In this document: positions 11,880 through 21,799 of the stretch, in pieces
How positions within the stretch are numbered: position 1 is the stretch's first letter
Layout: the number at the start of each line of letters is the position of its first letter
Source: Inia geoffrensis
Lineage: Eukaryota > Chordata > Mammalia > Artiodactyla > Iniidae
Direction of reading: 5' to 3'
Length of the DNA: 64,000 bases
Assembly (NCBI GenBank): GCA_036417435.1
Contig: CM070909.1
Coordinates: 7,968,597 to 8,032,596, forward strand
Program-made: the position numbers and the translations under genes
The notes under the pieces: model-generated
Seen by the model: the letters and a program-made list of their open reading frames with translations, nothing else
Told to the model about the DNA's origin: nothing
Databases searched by the model: none

Positions 11880-12010
11880 GAGACCTTACAGAAGTCTTAA
11901 TACAACCCTTTTTTTTTACAGAGGAGGAAATTTCAACTCAAAGAAAAGGAAATGATTTTTCCAAAGGAGTCAGGAACTTGAAGTGTGGATTGAATTAGAA
12001 CCCAGGGCTG
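11880..12010 (-). repeat. MIR SINE fragment
   Basis: 'ttttacagaggaggaaat' followed by 'tttccaaaggagtcagg' and 'gaattagaacccaggg' is the reverse-complement order of MIR core and head. Confidence 0.6.
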
Positions 12011-12269
12011 AATCACAAAAGGAGCCTGTGAGTGTGACTGGGTGGTGGGTGAGTGTTTGCTCTTCTTTCTAAATGCCCCTGGTGGCCGGGTTACACAAAC
12101 AGCCATAGAGCTGAAAAGAGGTGTGATAAGAGGAAATACTCGGCCTCGGCCCCTTGGAGCTCGTTAATCTTCTGTATGCTCTAGATGACAGAAAGCTATT
12201 CCCATTCTGTCCCAGACCAGGAACTCAAGTGCAAAAAGACAGACGGACATAGTCAGGGTCAGGGTGACA

Positions 12270-12460
12270 GTGCCTTGCAGTGATTGCCACCTGACTATTT
12301 ACAAAACTCATCCGTGATCCACCCCCTGGAGGAACAGGTAGTGTGATCTGAGTTTGCACACAGGGAAATCAAGGCTCAAAGGGCTTCGGCAGTCTGAGCA
12401 GTTGGCCTCCTGTCACCCAGCTGGTCAGTGGCAGCCATGGAAGCAGAGTCCAGTCCATCT
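12270..12460 (-). repeat. MIR SINE fragment
   Basis: Blocks 'cagggaaatcaaggctcaaa' and 'cctgtcacccagctggtcag' are reverse-complement MIR. It is diverged but in the right order. Confidence 0.6.
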
Positions 12461-12807
12461 ACACGAGTGAGAAGAAACCTACCTGTGGAAGCAGACATCT
12501 TTAAGGTGAGCCCAGCAATGGGCTTAGCCAACCACCGGGCCTGGGTAAGCAAGGCGTGGGGTAGCTGAGGACACAGGACTGAGCAGAGCAGAGGGGCAGC
12601 TGCATCCAGTAGTCTCTCCTGCTGGCCATGCCATGAATGTCTGTCTGGAGCAGGGATTAATCTGGCCTTAGGACACATAGTCGGCCACCACTGAGGACTG
12701 TCTTAGCAAACACGTTGACTACTGATGCTGCAGTGTGTCCTCAATACAATAAATCTCAGACGGCTCAGATATTTCTTCTGTCTTTTCAACAATTCATTCT
12801 GACACAG
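12461..12807. other. Unique sequence
   Basis: No repeat recognised. The right edge (about 12774-12807) is a pyrimidine-rich tract ending in CAG that looks like a splice acceptor in front of the open frame at 12808-13043. Confidence 0.35.
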
Positions 12808-13043
12808 GCCCACGTGTTCTCTGTGCTCGGTGTGCACAGACGCCATCCATGAACCTCAGCCCTCCCACACACCCAGACCTCACGGGAGACGCAGAGCCTG
12901 ACTTTGGGGCAATCGCAGCCCGTAGACAGAGGGCAGAGACGGCAGACTCTGCACTAAGAAAACTCAGTGATGAAAAGAGCAACTCAGATCATCTGGAGGC
13001 ATTTTTGCATTCTGTTGAAGAATTACCTGCAGAATTTATCTGA
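12808..13043 (+). other. Unexplained open frame, possible exon or pseudogene fragment
   Basis: A plus-strand frame runs open from the acceptor-like CAG at 12805-12807 to a stop at 13041-13043, with the first ATG at 12849. The last 64 codons include a charged, helix-like stretch, 'RRQRAETADSALRKLSDEKS', and end in 'VEELPAEFI'. I do not recognise the protein. The composition looks more protein-like than neighbouring frames, and it falls in non-repeat sequence immediately upstream of an L1. It could be a stray terminal exon, a retrocopy fragment or pure chance. No upstream exon or polyadenylation signal was found. Confidence 0.15.
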
Positions 13044-13096
13044 ATATCGAGGTTAATACATATCAAGCAAGTTTTTACTTTAAAAAAAAAGCTTAA

Positions 13097-13766
13097 ACAA
13101 ATGGGACCTAATAAAACTTAAAAACATTTGCACAGCAAAGGAAACCATAAACAAGATGAAAAGACAACCCTCAGAATGGGAGAAAATATTTGCAAATGAA
13201 GCAACTGGCAAAGGACTAATCTCCAAAATTTACCAGCAGCTCATGCAGCTCAATATCAAAAAAACAAACAACCCAATCCAAAAATGGGCAGAAGACCTAA
13301 ATAGACATTTCTCCAAAGAAGATATACAGATCGCCAACAAACACATGAAAGAATGCTCAACATCACTAATCATTAGAGAAATGTAAATAAAAACTACAGT
13401 GAGGTATCACCTCACACCAGTCAGAATGGCCATCATCAAAAAATCTACCAACAATAAATGCTGGAGAGGGTGTGGAGAAAAGGGAACCCCCTTGCGCTGT
13501 TGGTTGGAATGTAAATTGATACAGCCACTATGGAGAACAGTATGGCAGTTCTTTAAAAAACTAAATATAGAGGGCTTCCCTGGTGGCGCAGTGGTTGAGA
13601 GTCCGCCTGCCAATGCAGGGGACACAGGTTCATGCCCCAGTCCGGGAAGATCCCACATGCCGCGGAGCAGCTGGGCCCGTGAGCTGTGGCCGCTGAGCCT
13701 GCGCATCCGGAGCCTGTGCTCCACAACGGGAGAGGCCACAACAGTGAGAGGCCCACATACTGCAAA

Positions 13767-13797
<31 letters not shown>

Positions 13798-14481
13798 TAG
13801 AACTACCATATGACCCAGCAATCCCACTACTGGGCATATACCCTGAGAAAACCATAATTCAAAAAGAGTCATGTTCCACAATGTTCACTGCAGCACTATT
13901 TACAATAGCTAGGACATGGAAGCAACCTAAGCATCCATCGGCAGATGAATGGATAAAGAAGATGTGGCACATATATACAATGGAATATTACTCAGCCATG
14001 AAAGGAAATGAAATTGAGTTATTTGTAGTGAGGTGGATGGACCTAGAGTCTGTCATACAGAGTGAAGTAAGTCAGAAAGAGGAAAACAAATACCATATGC
14101 TAGCACATATATATGGAATCTAAAAAAAAAAAAATTGGTTATGAAGAACAAAGGGGCTGGATAGGAATAAAGATGCAGGCATAGAGAATGGACTTGAGGA
14201 CACAAGGAGGGGGAAGGGTAAGCTGGGACGAAGTGAGAGAGTGGCATGGACATATATATACTACCAAATGTGAAATAGATAGCTAGTGGGAAGCAGCCGC
14301 ATAGCACAGGGAGATCAGCTTGGTGCTTTGTGACCGCCTGGAGGGGTGGGAGGGAGGGAGACGCAAGAGGGAGGAGATATGGGGATATATGTATACGTAT
14401 AGCTGATTCAGTTTGTTATACAGCAGAAACTAACACAACATTGTAAAGTAATTATACTCCAATAAAGATATTAAAAAAAAA
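13097..14481 (+). mobile_element. L1 LINE, 5'-truncated, with nested SINE
   Basis: Contains the C-terminal end of L1 ORF2 and the 3' UTR. Recognisable peptides are '[20 protein letters not shown]', '[19 protein letters not shown]' and, after the SINE, 'WIKKMWHIYTMEYYSAM'. The 3' UTR ends with 'cagcagaaactaacacaac' and 'ccaataaag', then an A-tail at 14472-14481. A 7-bp 'agcttaa' on both sides (13090-13096 and 14483-14489) may be the target duplication. The endonuclease and reverse transcriptase are absent, so it is dead on arrival. A CHR SINE splits it at 13571-13784. Sequence quality suggests a fairly young, lineage-specific L1. Confidence 0.92.
13571..13784 (+). mobile_element. CHR-type SINE nested in L1
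   Basis: Full-length cetacean CHR SINE starting 'agggcttccctggtggcgca' with an A-tail of roughly 28 bases including the shared flank. The target duplication is 16 bp with one mismatch, ctaaatatag versus ctaaaaatag, preceded by six A (13555-13570 and 13785-13800). Joining the L1 across it restores the L1 sequence, so the SINE is younger than this L1. Confidence 0.95.
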
Positions 14482-14654
14482 CAGCTTAATATTTTGGGTC
14501 TATCTCAGCATTTCTGTGTAAGAGCATAGAAAGCAGATGACTCTGACGTGAGGATTCGAGGATGGGCTTGGGAACGTCATATATTCAAGGCAAACATAGA
14601 AACATGACGCCATATGGTTAAAGTGCTATAGCATTTTGAAGCACTTTTAGGTAT

Positions 14655-14885
14655 TCCTTACCCAATTATAACAGCTAAAGTTTTCGAGTACCTACCATGT
14701 GTCAGACTCTTATTGAAATATTTCTATTCACATTGCTTTTTCACAACCCTAGCAGGTATGTATTACTATAACCTCCCTTTTAAAACGTGGGTGCCGAGGC
14801 ACCCGAACTTTAAGGAACTCGTGCAAGAATTCACAAGAAAGTCAGAATTCAGACCCGGGGCCCAGGGCACGGATGCCAGAACAAC
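14655..14885 (-). repeat. MIR SINE
   Basis: 'attataacagctaaagttt' through 'acctaccatgtgtcag' and 'cacaaccctagcaggtatg' to 'aattcagacccggggccc' is the complete reverse-complement order of MIR. Confidence 0.7.
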
Positions 14886-15334
14886 CCTGGGAAAGGTGTC
14901 GTGTTATTCCCATTCTAGGGAGGAGAAAAACAAACCCAAGGAGGCACAGCAGCTCTACCAAGGCCGCCTGGCCAGTTAGCGAGGTCATGGCATTGTTCCT
15001 TCCAAGAGGTGGGTCTTGGAGGAGAGACTGCAGGAGGGTGGCAGGAGCTGGCCCTCCCTCTGTGCCGAGGGGGGTGAAGTCAGCCAGCAGCAAGGGCGTC
15101 TCCCACGGGATTGTCCCCTCCTGTGGTGAGTTGGCTTCAGGCAGTTGGTTTGAGGTAGACAAGCAAGAAACAAAGGGCAGCAATGGGGACATCAGGCTGC
15201 CTTTGTCTCCAGCTGGCAGCTGGCAAAGCCCCGACCTTTAAGGCTTCAAAGGAGGCCTTTGCCCCGTCATCACCCACCGACTGCGTTTTTAGAGACTGGA
15301 AAATGTTGATTGCCGCTCTTGGGCTCTGCCCTGG
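14886..15334. other. Unique GC-richer sequence
   Basis: No repeat recognised. The plus frame 14873-15241 (122 codons) and the minus frames opposite it lack any known motif. This is one of the cleaner unique patches and a reasonable target for a conservation check. Confidence 0.35.
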
Positions 15335-15560
15335 TCCTGTAGGCATAATAACCTCGACCACTATTTACTGAGCCCAGGTAAGTGCCAGATGCTCTGCACA
15401 TCCCCACATGACTCTGAGCCCTGGAACACTCCTCTGAAGCAGGTAGCACTGTTATTGTCTCCTTTCAGCCAATGCAGAGATGGAGACTCAGAGAGGGGAG
15501 GCAACTTGCCCAGGGTGGTCCAGCTAGTAAGCACAGAGCCAGAGTCTTCTTGCTGCCTCT
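15335..15560 (-). repeat. MIR SINE
   Basis: 'accactatttactgagccca', 'gcaacttgcccagggtggtc' and 'agtaagcacagagccagag' are reverse-complement MIR in order. Confidence 0.7.
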
Positions 15561-15689
15561 CAGCAGTCAAGTCCAAGACGGAGCTTCCATTCTGCCTCCC
15601 CAGCTGATCTACTCTTGGTCTTCCTGACTCCGGGATGACGATTCCTTTCTTCCGGTGCTCAAGATAAAAACCATGGGATGACCTTGACC

Positions 15690-16555
15690 CCACCCCCCCC
15701 AACAGTCTCTGCATCCAATCCCATTGGCTCCACCTTCCAAAGAGACCCAGATCATTTCATGCCTCACCTCTGCCACTGCCACCAACCTGATCCAAGCCAC
15801 CCTCACCTCTGGAAGTCCTGAAAAAGTTTCTATCTTCTCTCCATGGCTCTACCATTGCTTCCAACAGCCCACTGCCAATGCTGCCCCCAAAGTGACACTG
15901 TGGACACTGACATGTGGTCAGGAGGCCACCTCCCTCGATGCCTGGTTTCTCTGGAGGGAAAGCCAGGTCCTTACAGTGGTCCCTAGAGCCCATGAGAGTC
16001 TGCGTCCCCCAAGACCCCAGATCTCATCTACTTCTTTTGTTTCCATCCACTCTGCCCCGCCAACCTCCTGACCATTCTTCAAACATACCAGGACACTTCC
16101 CACTTGGGACTTGGCTCCAAGCTGTCCCCTCTGCCTCCAATGTTCTTACCCCAGGTAGCTACAGAGGTCACTCCCCACTCCTTCAAGTTTTTACTCAAAG
16201 GCTACCCTCTTGGTAAGGCCTAGCCGACTGCTTCCACTTGGAATTACAAGCCTCCTCTCTGAAGGCCCCGGCCTCCCTGAGCTGCTCTGGGTCTCCATAA
16301 CGTTCAGCACTTAGCATGATGTAATGTACTGTACCTTTCATTATCTGTCTTACTTGGTATGTAGACAAGAAGTACTCCATGAAAGGCTCTCCCAGTAGAA
16401 TGTCGGTGTCGCAAGGGGAGAAGTTTTTGTCTATTTGATTCACTGTTGCAATCCCAGGGTGTTAGAACGGTTCTTGGTACTTTGTAGGCACTCAAAAAAT
16501 AGGATGAATGAATGATTGAATAAATGTGGAAAGAATGAATGATTGAATGAAAAAA
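15690..16555 (+). mobile_element. L2 LINE remnant (ORF end and 3' UTR)
   Basis: 'ttggctccaccttccaaaga' and 'caacctgatccaagccaccc' match the late coding part of L2. 'aagtttttactcaaaggcta' and the tail 'gtaggcactcaaaaaatagg' with GAATGAAT repeats mark the 3' UTR and end. It is ancient and many frames are destroyed. Confidence 0.7.
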
Positions 16556-17384
16556 GACTTTTTTCTACCCTAGGGAGAGGAGAGACTGAAGGGGAAACAA
16601 TGCCCACATGTGGGCAGGTGTCATTAAATGGGGCCTCCCAACCCTGAATACACAGACCCCACTCTGCTCTCTTGACCTGCCTTCCTGACCGGCCTCCAGG
16701 TCTGGGAGGCCTGAGACAGATGAGGGCAAGCTGGAGGCTCTGTGACTTACATAGATTTCTGACACGTGCAGGAAGCAGGTTGAGCTCACACAGGTGCCAA
16801 CAGAGGCCAGGTCCTGACCTGGCTGTGGATCTCAAAACCCTTCCCTTGTCACCTGGTGGCAAATTGGAGGGAACAAGGTACAAGACAGCGTAATGCTTGT
16901 CCTAGCGAGAGGGTGCTTTCCTGAGGATCAGGAATTTCCTTAAGACTCTTAAATTGGGATCTCCCAAAGGTAGCAGCCAGGCCAGCCTGCCTACCTTAGT
17001 ACATGATAAGCACTTCGGGCTGCAAATTATTTCAAAAATAGCTTTGAAGATGACTTAATGTTGATTCTGTTACTTTTATTTATATATGAAAAACAGGGGT
17101 ATTGCTATTCCACCAAATGTGTGCCAAGAGGTTCCAAATTTGGCTTTGTGATACAGTCTTCTGTAAAGCAATGGGAGACCCATCTTTTTTCAACAGCTCC
17201 CAGAACTTCAGGTGTGGCTGGGATGGTAGCTATTCCTCTGCTCTAAGCTATTCAGACGTTACCAAGGCCCGTGGCAGTTTCACTGGAGGCATCGAGATGC
17301 CTGCCGAGAATTCTTTTCCTAAAATCCTTTCTATAAAGTTTGTAAATCAACATTAAGAAGATTGTTTCTCCCTGGGACTAGTCA
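16556..17384. other. Unique sequence, nothing recognised
   Basis: No repeat or gene recognised. Plus-strand frames at 16672-16893 and 17102-17356 lack known motifs. Confidence 0.4.
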
Positions 17385-17600
17385 GTTTCAGGCCCTGCAA
17401 CGGTAGCCAGGAGACCCGCAGTTGTGTCCCAGATCTGCCTCTTACTTGCTGTGTGTCCTTAGGCAGAGCACCTCTCCTCTCTGAGTCTTGATTCGCTACT
17501 AGAGAAAGTGAGGTTCATAATACGTGCCCTCTTGACGCTGCCTCATTAGATGGCTCACAAGTTCTTCGTAAACTATGAAGTTCTGTTCAAACATGAGGGG
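17385..17600 (+). repeat. MIR SINE
   Basis: 'gcctcttacttgctgtgtgt' followed by 'gagcacctctcctctctgag' and 'gaaagtgaggttcataatac' is the MIR order on the plus strand. Confidence 0.7.
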
Positions 17601-17609
17601 CTTTTAGGC

Positions 17610-17705
17610 TTTTTTTTTTTTTTTTTTTTTCTTTTTTTTTGTCTGCACTGCAGGGATTGTGGGCCCTTAGCTCCCCGACCAGGAATGGCGCAGCCCGAGG
17701 CAAGG
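17610..17705 (-). mobile_element. Older short CHR-type SINE fragment
   Basis: A T-tract of about 30 bases is followed by a body containing 'gcccttagctccccgaccag', the reverse complement of the older CHR form ('ggggaactaagat' type). The SINE 5' end is not seen on the right, so the copy is truncated or scrambled. Confidence 0.6.
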
Positions 17706-17754
17706 CTGTCTTTGTTTGGGCGACATCTCTCATTTATTCATCAGCTCCCCTAGG

Positions 17755-17945
17755 GAAGGCGCCCTGATGTGGTTTGGCCGTGACGTGGCACAATGCGGCA
17801 GGTATTTATAGCTCTGCCCTCACACCTGCAGGGCCGGAGCCTAGCACTGCGCATGCACAGAATGCCAACGGGCGTCTTCCCTCCTCCGAGCACAGCGGCC
17901 GGAAGGCACTTCCCCATCAATTAGGGCGGAGGGTGCGTAGTGAGC
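17755..17945 (+). promoter_or_regulatory. CpG-enriched promoter-like patch
   Basis: I count 13 CpG dinucleotides in about 190 bp of non-repeat DNA, far denser than the surrounding unique sequence. Motifs seen in order: an ATF/CRE-like TGACGTGG (17781-17788), a TATA-like TATTTATA (17803-17810), an NRF1-like TGCGCATGCACA (17848-17859, one base off the palindromic consensus) and an ETS core CCGGAAG (17899-17905). The spacing suits a plus-strand start near 17835. This is motif reading only. No transcript or first exon is proven. Confidence 0.3.
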
Positions 17946-18069
17946 TTTGGACCAAGGATGTTGCAGGAATGGGCGGAAGGGCTGGCCCATGGTGGGAGGG
18001 AGGAGGTCAAGCCCTGTTCCTGCCTTCAACGAGTGAAAAAGGACACGGGAGCTTGGTTTATCTTGGTCC

Positions 18070-18265
18070 AGATGCTGACTTAGACACATGTTAGTCTCAC
18101 GACCGTCGGCAAGTCTGTGAAACTCAGTTTCTCCCCTGGAAAAACTACGATAACAATAATTATACCTACCATGCAAGGCTCCTGTGCGTTTTCAATATGA
18201 AAGCTATGTGAAAGCGCCTGGCACACAGTAAGTAAGTAGATACACAGCCAGTGTTTGTTGTTGTT
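18070..18265 (+). repeat. MIR SINE
   Basis: 'tgaaactcagtttctcccct', 'gataacaataattatacct' and 'gcctggcacacagtaagtaa' follow MIR to its 3' part. The last block contains a good splice-donor-like GTAAGTAAG at 18228-18236. Confidence 0.75.
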
Positions 18266-18682
18266 GAATCTTGTTGGAGTGAAAACACAGCCCCACGGGA
18301 AAGAGTGGAGAACAATGCAAGACAGTCTGTGATACAGGTGTTGAATTAAACATCACCAGGTGCCAACCTGTGTGGCATGACAGCCGCCCTCCGCCTCCAG
18401 GGGTGCTGGAGAGCCCAGACAATAGGGTGTCTGTCTGATTTCACAGGAGGGGGTGCCCACCACCCACTATGGAGCCGTTCTGTCTGGGCAACGGAAAACT
18501 CCATCTCCCCATGAGCCCGCCATTTCCACATCCTCTCGGCCAATGAATTCAGTGATCGGAGGATGATTTTTCCCTGCAATTTAATTCACGTTTAGTAAGT
18601 CCTCGGGATGTAGGCCTGTAGTAGGCTTATGAAGATACAAAATAGGTAAAACAGAGGCCCACCCTCAAAGAGCAATAGGAAG

Positions 18683-18684
<2 letters not shown>
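18266..18684. other. Unique sequence
   Basis: No repeat recognised. A CCAAT-like 'ggccaatgaa' lies near 18538-18547. Confidence 0.35.
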
Positions 18685-18719
<35 letters not shown>

Positions 18720-18730
18720 AGTGTGTGTGT
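18685..18730. repeat. (TG)n microsatellite
   Basis: A run of TG dinucleotides, interrupted once by 'taca', followed by an AT-rich alternating stretch to about 18775. It is potentially length-polymorphic and Z-DNA prone. Confidence 0.95.
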
Positions 18731-18775
18731 AGATATAAACTCATATATATGTTTATACATACATGTATAAACTCA

Positions 18776-19143
18776 GTGTTTTAAAGCAAGATGACATTTG
18801 GGAAATCAGGTGGTCTCCCTGGTGGAGAGGGCATTTACAAATGGCCTTGGCGGGTAACTCTGGCTTGCACACAGGACAAATACTGACTTAACCCTCTGTC
18901 TGAAAGACGCAGGTCCCTCAGCTTTTCCCACATCACACCCAAACACAAAACAGAAATGCCTGTTCTGAAAAAGAAATAAAGATGACATCTTTTGAAGGAA
19001 GACAATTCTGGAAGATCAGTTTCCAGCTCAGGCAGAGAAAAAAGGAAACATGTGCGAATGAAAGAAAGAAGAGAGAGTTTAGAGGTGGTTGGACCAGAAT
19101 GGAGGCAATAGAGGTAGGGAGCTGATACGTCTTCTCTGGTGCA
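18776..19143. other. Unique sequence, nothing recognised
   Basis: No feature supported. Confidence 0.4.
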
Positions 19144-19201
19144 GGGTGGGGGAGGGCAGGGGTGGGAAGCTCAGGCAGTGGGTGGGTGGGTGGGGGGGGG
19201 G
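19144..19201 (+). other. Tandem G-quadruplex motifs
   Basis: Two predicted G4 motifs lie back to back on the plus strand. The first, 19144-19166, has five G-runs with loops of one base. The second, 19180-19201, is three GGGT repeats followed by a run of ten G. One-base loops are the most stable G4 class. The flanks are not repeat-derived as far as I can tell. Confidence 0.85.
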
Positions 19202-19519
19202 TCCACAGGGGTTGAGGTGTAGGTTGGGAGTACAGGGGCAGCAGGGGAGAGAATTCTGTAAGGAGGTTGAGGCCCAAGCCTGGAGGCTCTGGTATAGTTG
19301 GATGAAGCACTGGGCTTCATTTCATCTTTGATCCTAGGAGAAACAGGACCAGGAAAATGCTTTAAGAAGACTGACCCTCCAGCGTGGAGGAAGCAATGGA
19401 GAAATGGAAACAGAAAAGCCTGCAGGTTCTCAAAAGCAGGCCGGACGGGATGGCTGCGGGAACAAAGAAGAGGGGACAGTGGGTCACAGTTTGGAGTTAG
19501 ACTCGCTGACTTGGCAGTG

Positions 19520-20410
19520 CTCTGTATGCGGGTGGCAAACACACATCCCAGCCCTTCCCCGGCCTCTGCTCCCCGAGCTGCCAAATCCCCTGGAGAACTG
19601 GCTGCACCTGCCCCCTCCGCTTCCTGCCACCCACCTTCTCTCTCACATCCGGCAGTGTCCCCGCCCCCTCCTCTGCTCAGAAAGGGCTCTCTCGAAGGTC
19701 ACCGAGGTCCTCCCATGGCCTCTTTTTCATAGAACTTGATATCGCCAACCTTTTACTCTTTGGAATCCTTCCCTCTTGGCTTCTCCCCCAAGACACCCTC
19801 CTGATCCATGCCTACTTTCTGGCCCTTTCTTCTCCTCATCCTCTGTGTCCTTATTTTCTTCTTTTGCATCCCCAGCAGAGCATTTCCCCCAGAGGATGTC
19901 TTCCCTGCTCTCTGTCCTCTTGCCCATAGTAATATCTCCAATCTCTCACCACATCGTCAATGATCGCATCTCCCCAGTCTGTGTTCTATCTCTGTTCCCA
20001 GCACTGGACCCACATTTCAGGGACTTTGCAACTGTATGTCCTGGCTGACATCAAACCCAAGGTGGCTTTCCCTCAGGGTCACCTCCTCCTTCTTTCCCTG
20101 TTTCTGTTGAGAGACCACCATCCCCCTAAGCACCTGCACTCAGAATTCCAGAGCATTGTAGACGTTTCTCCTCCCTCACTGCTCCCATGCACCATCATCA
20201 TCTCTAGTCCCTCAATCCTGGGACCTCACATCCGCTCCTTCCATCCTCACCCCAGCCCCTGTCCCCCTCAGTCATGATGAGGGCATAGCAGTTGCCTCTG
20301 GGTCCTCTCTGTTTGCTCTCTCCATCTTGAGCCATCCTGCATGTGACCACCGCTCAACCTTCCAAATATTGTTTATGTTATACAAACTCTTTTTAGCCTC
20401 TATTAAGTCC
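19520..20410 (+). mobile_element. L2 LINE remnant (reverse transcriptase region)
   Basis: The block 'ggctctctcgaaggtcaccg' followed by pyrimidine-rich blocks 'tggcttctcccccaagacac' and 'cctcactgctcccatgcacc' recalls the coding strand of the L2 RT region, in order. It is very diverged. Confidence 0.5.
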
Positions 20411-20559
20411 CTGTCGCTAAGCTGACTTCCGGAAAGCGGAAAATTAAGGTGTACGTGTACTAGTTGAACAGACAGACTTGAAAGCCAGTAATGGCCAAAA
20501 AGTAACACAAGACAATCATACAAACGTAAACACCCTGCTGTTAGAGCCTAAGAGAAGCA

Positions 20560-21110
20560 AGTGCTAACTACAGAGGTGAAGGGAGCAAGCTTCGGAAGGG
20601 CTGGCATTTAAACTGGTTCTTTTTTTTTAAGATAAATAGGGGTTCAGAAAATAAAGATGAGGAAAGTGGTAGTCGAGAGAGAGAGGAAGCATGGAAGTAC
20701 GTGGCAGATAGGAGGAACAGCAGCTGGTTGGGTGGCAGCGGGGTGGGGACTGTGGCCTTGCCTGTTGTATTGAGGGGCTGGACTTTCTTTTATAACCAAT
20801 GGGGTGTCAGGGGGTTCTCACCAGCGGACAGTATGGTAGGTTAGCCGTGAGCACAAGGGAGACCAGAAGTGGACCATCAGACCTTCAGGTCTGGAAGGCA
20901 GATGAAGGTGAATGGCAAATCATATCACAGAGCAAGTGACACCAGCCTCAAGGTGAAGTAAGATGCCAGGGCCCTTTCAGGAGACTCCTGACTTGGAGCC
21001 CAGGAGAGGAGAGAAAGTCAGGAACTAGAGGTGGCAACATGGTCAAGGAGATGAGGAGGTGCCAATGAAATGCAGGGGACGGGGATGGGGGGCTAGTTTA
21101 ACTCCAGAAG
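20560..21110 (-). mobile_element. L2-like LINE remnant (weak)
   Basis: 'gggctggactttcttttata' with 'accaatggggtgtcaggggg' resembles the reverse-complemented L2 3' UTR block that normally reads like 'ggattttattc'. Low identity, and edges are uncertain. Confidence 0.35.
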
Positions 21111-21369
21111 ATACTGTTTTCTCAGCAGCAGGTGTCTTTCTGAGGGCTTAGGTTGCTTAGACTTTTCAGACCTGATGTCACACAGGTGTCAGGGTGTGTC
21201 AGATTGCTCTCGGCCCGTGACTCTGGTGCCAGGATGGAGGACGTAATTGAGGAGAAGAACGTGGAGACAGGCGAGTCCAGAGGCTTGTCCTATAATCAAG
21301 GTCAGGGATGTTTGGCCGCATGCACAGGGATCATGGGATGGAATTTAATAGTCTTCGGCAATCTACAAG

Positions 21370-21490
21370 CCTTAGTAACCACCAGCATTTATCACTTTGA
21401 TTATATCACTTATTTGCTCAAAACACTCTTAAGCAACACCCGTTTTCTTAGAAAGGTTACCAAAATGTGGGACACAGAAGATTTTAGGAC
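21370..21490 (+). mobile_element. L2 LINE fragment (weak)
   Basis: 'gattatatcacttatttgct' then 'caaaacactcttaagcaaca' and 'tcttagaaaggttaccaaaa' parallels the L2 block that precedes the 3' UTR. Confidence 0.4.
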
Positions 21491-21799
21491 CTAGCACTGA
21501 ATTGAGATCAATTTTCATAGTCAGCAACTTGTTGATTCAATTCTTTTTTGTTGCTTCTGCTAAAGTCAGGTGAAACTGTTGACTTCTAGTCTGTATGTAG
21601 CACTTTTTAACCCTTGATAACATCCCTAACAACAGTAGACGAGCCACGGTATCTACCCGTAATTTAATCTCACTGTTGATAATGTAATCACTTTTCCAAC
21701 AAACCTCTCAAATCTCCCTTAAGCATTTCGGACTTGTACTTTTTATTTGTCAGAGCTAAGCTGGGAAACTAATAAAGGTGTTTGCTACTATTTCCACCC
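21491..21799. other. Unique sequence, nothing recognised
   Basis: No feature supported. Confidence 0.4.

Noticed and set aside
13686..14123. 145-codon plus frame as a protein gene
   Set aside because: It is a read-through of SINE tail into the L1 ORF2 C-terminus, with a polylysine run from the A-tail.
19171..19732. Overlapping frames of 111-144 codons on both strands
   Set aside because: Compositional frames in G-rich and L2-derived sequence with no known motif on either strand.
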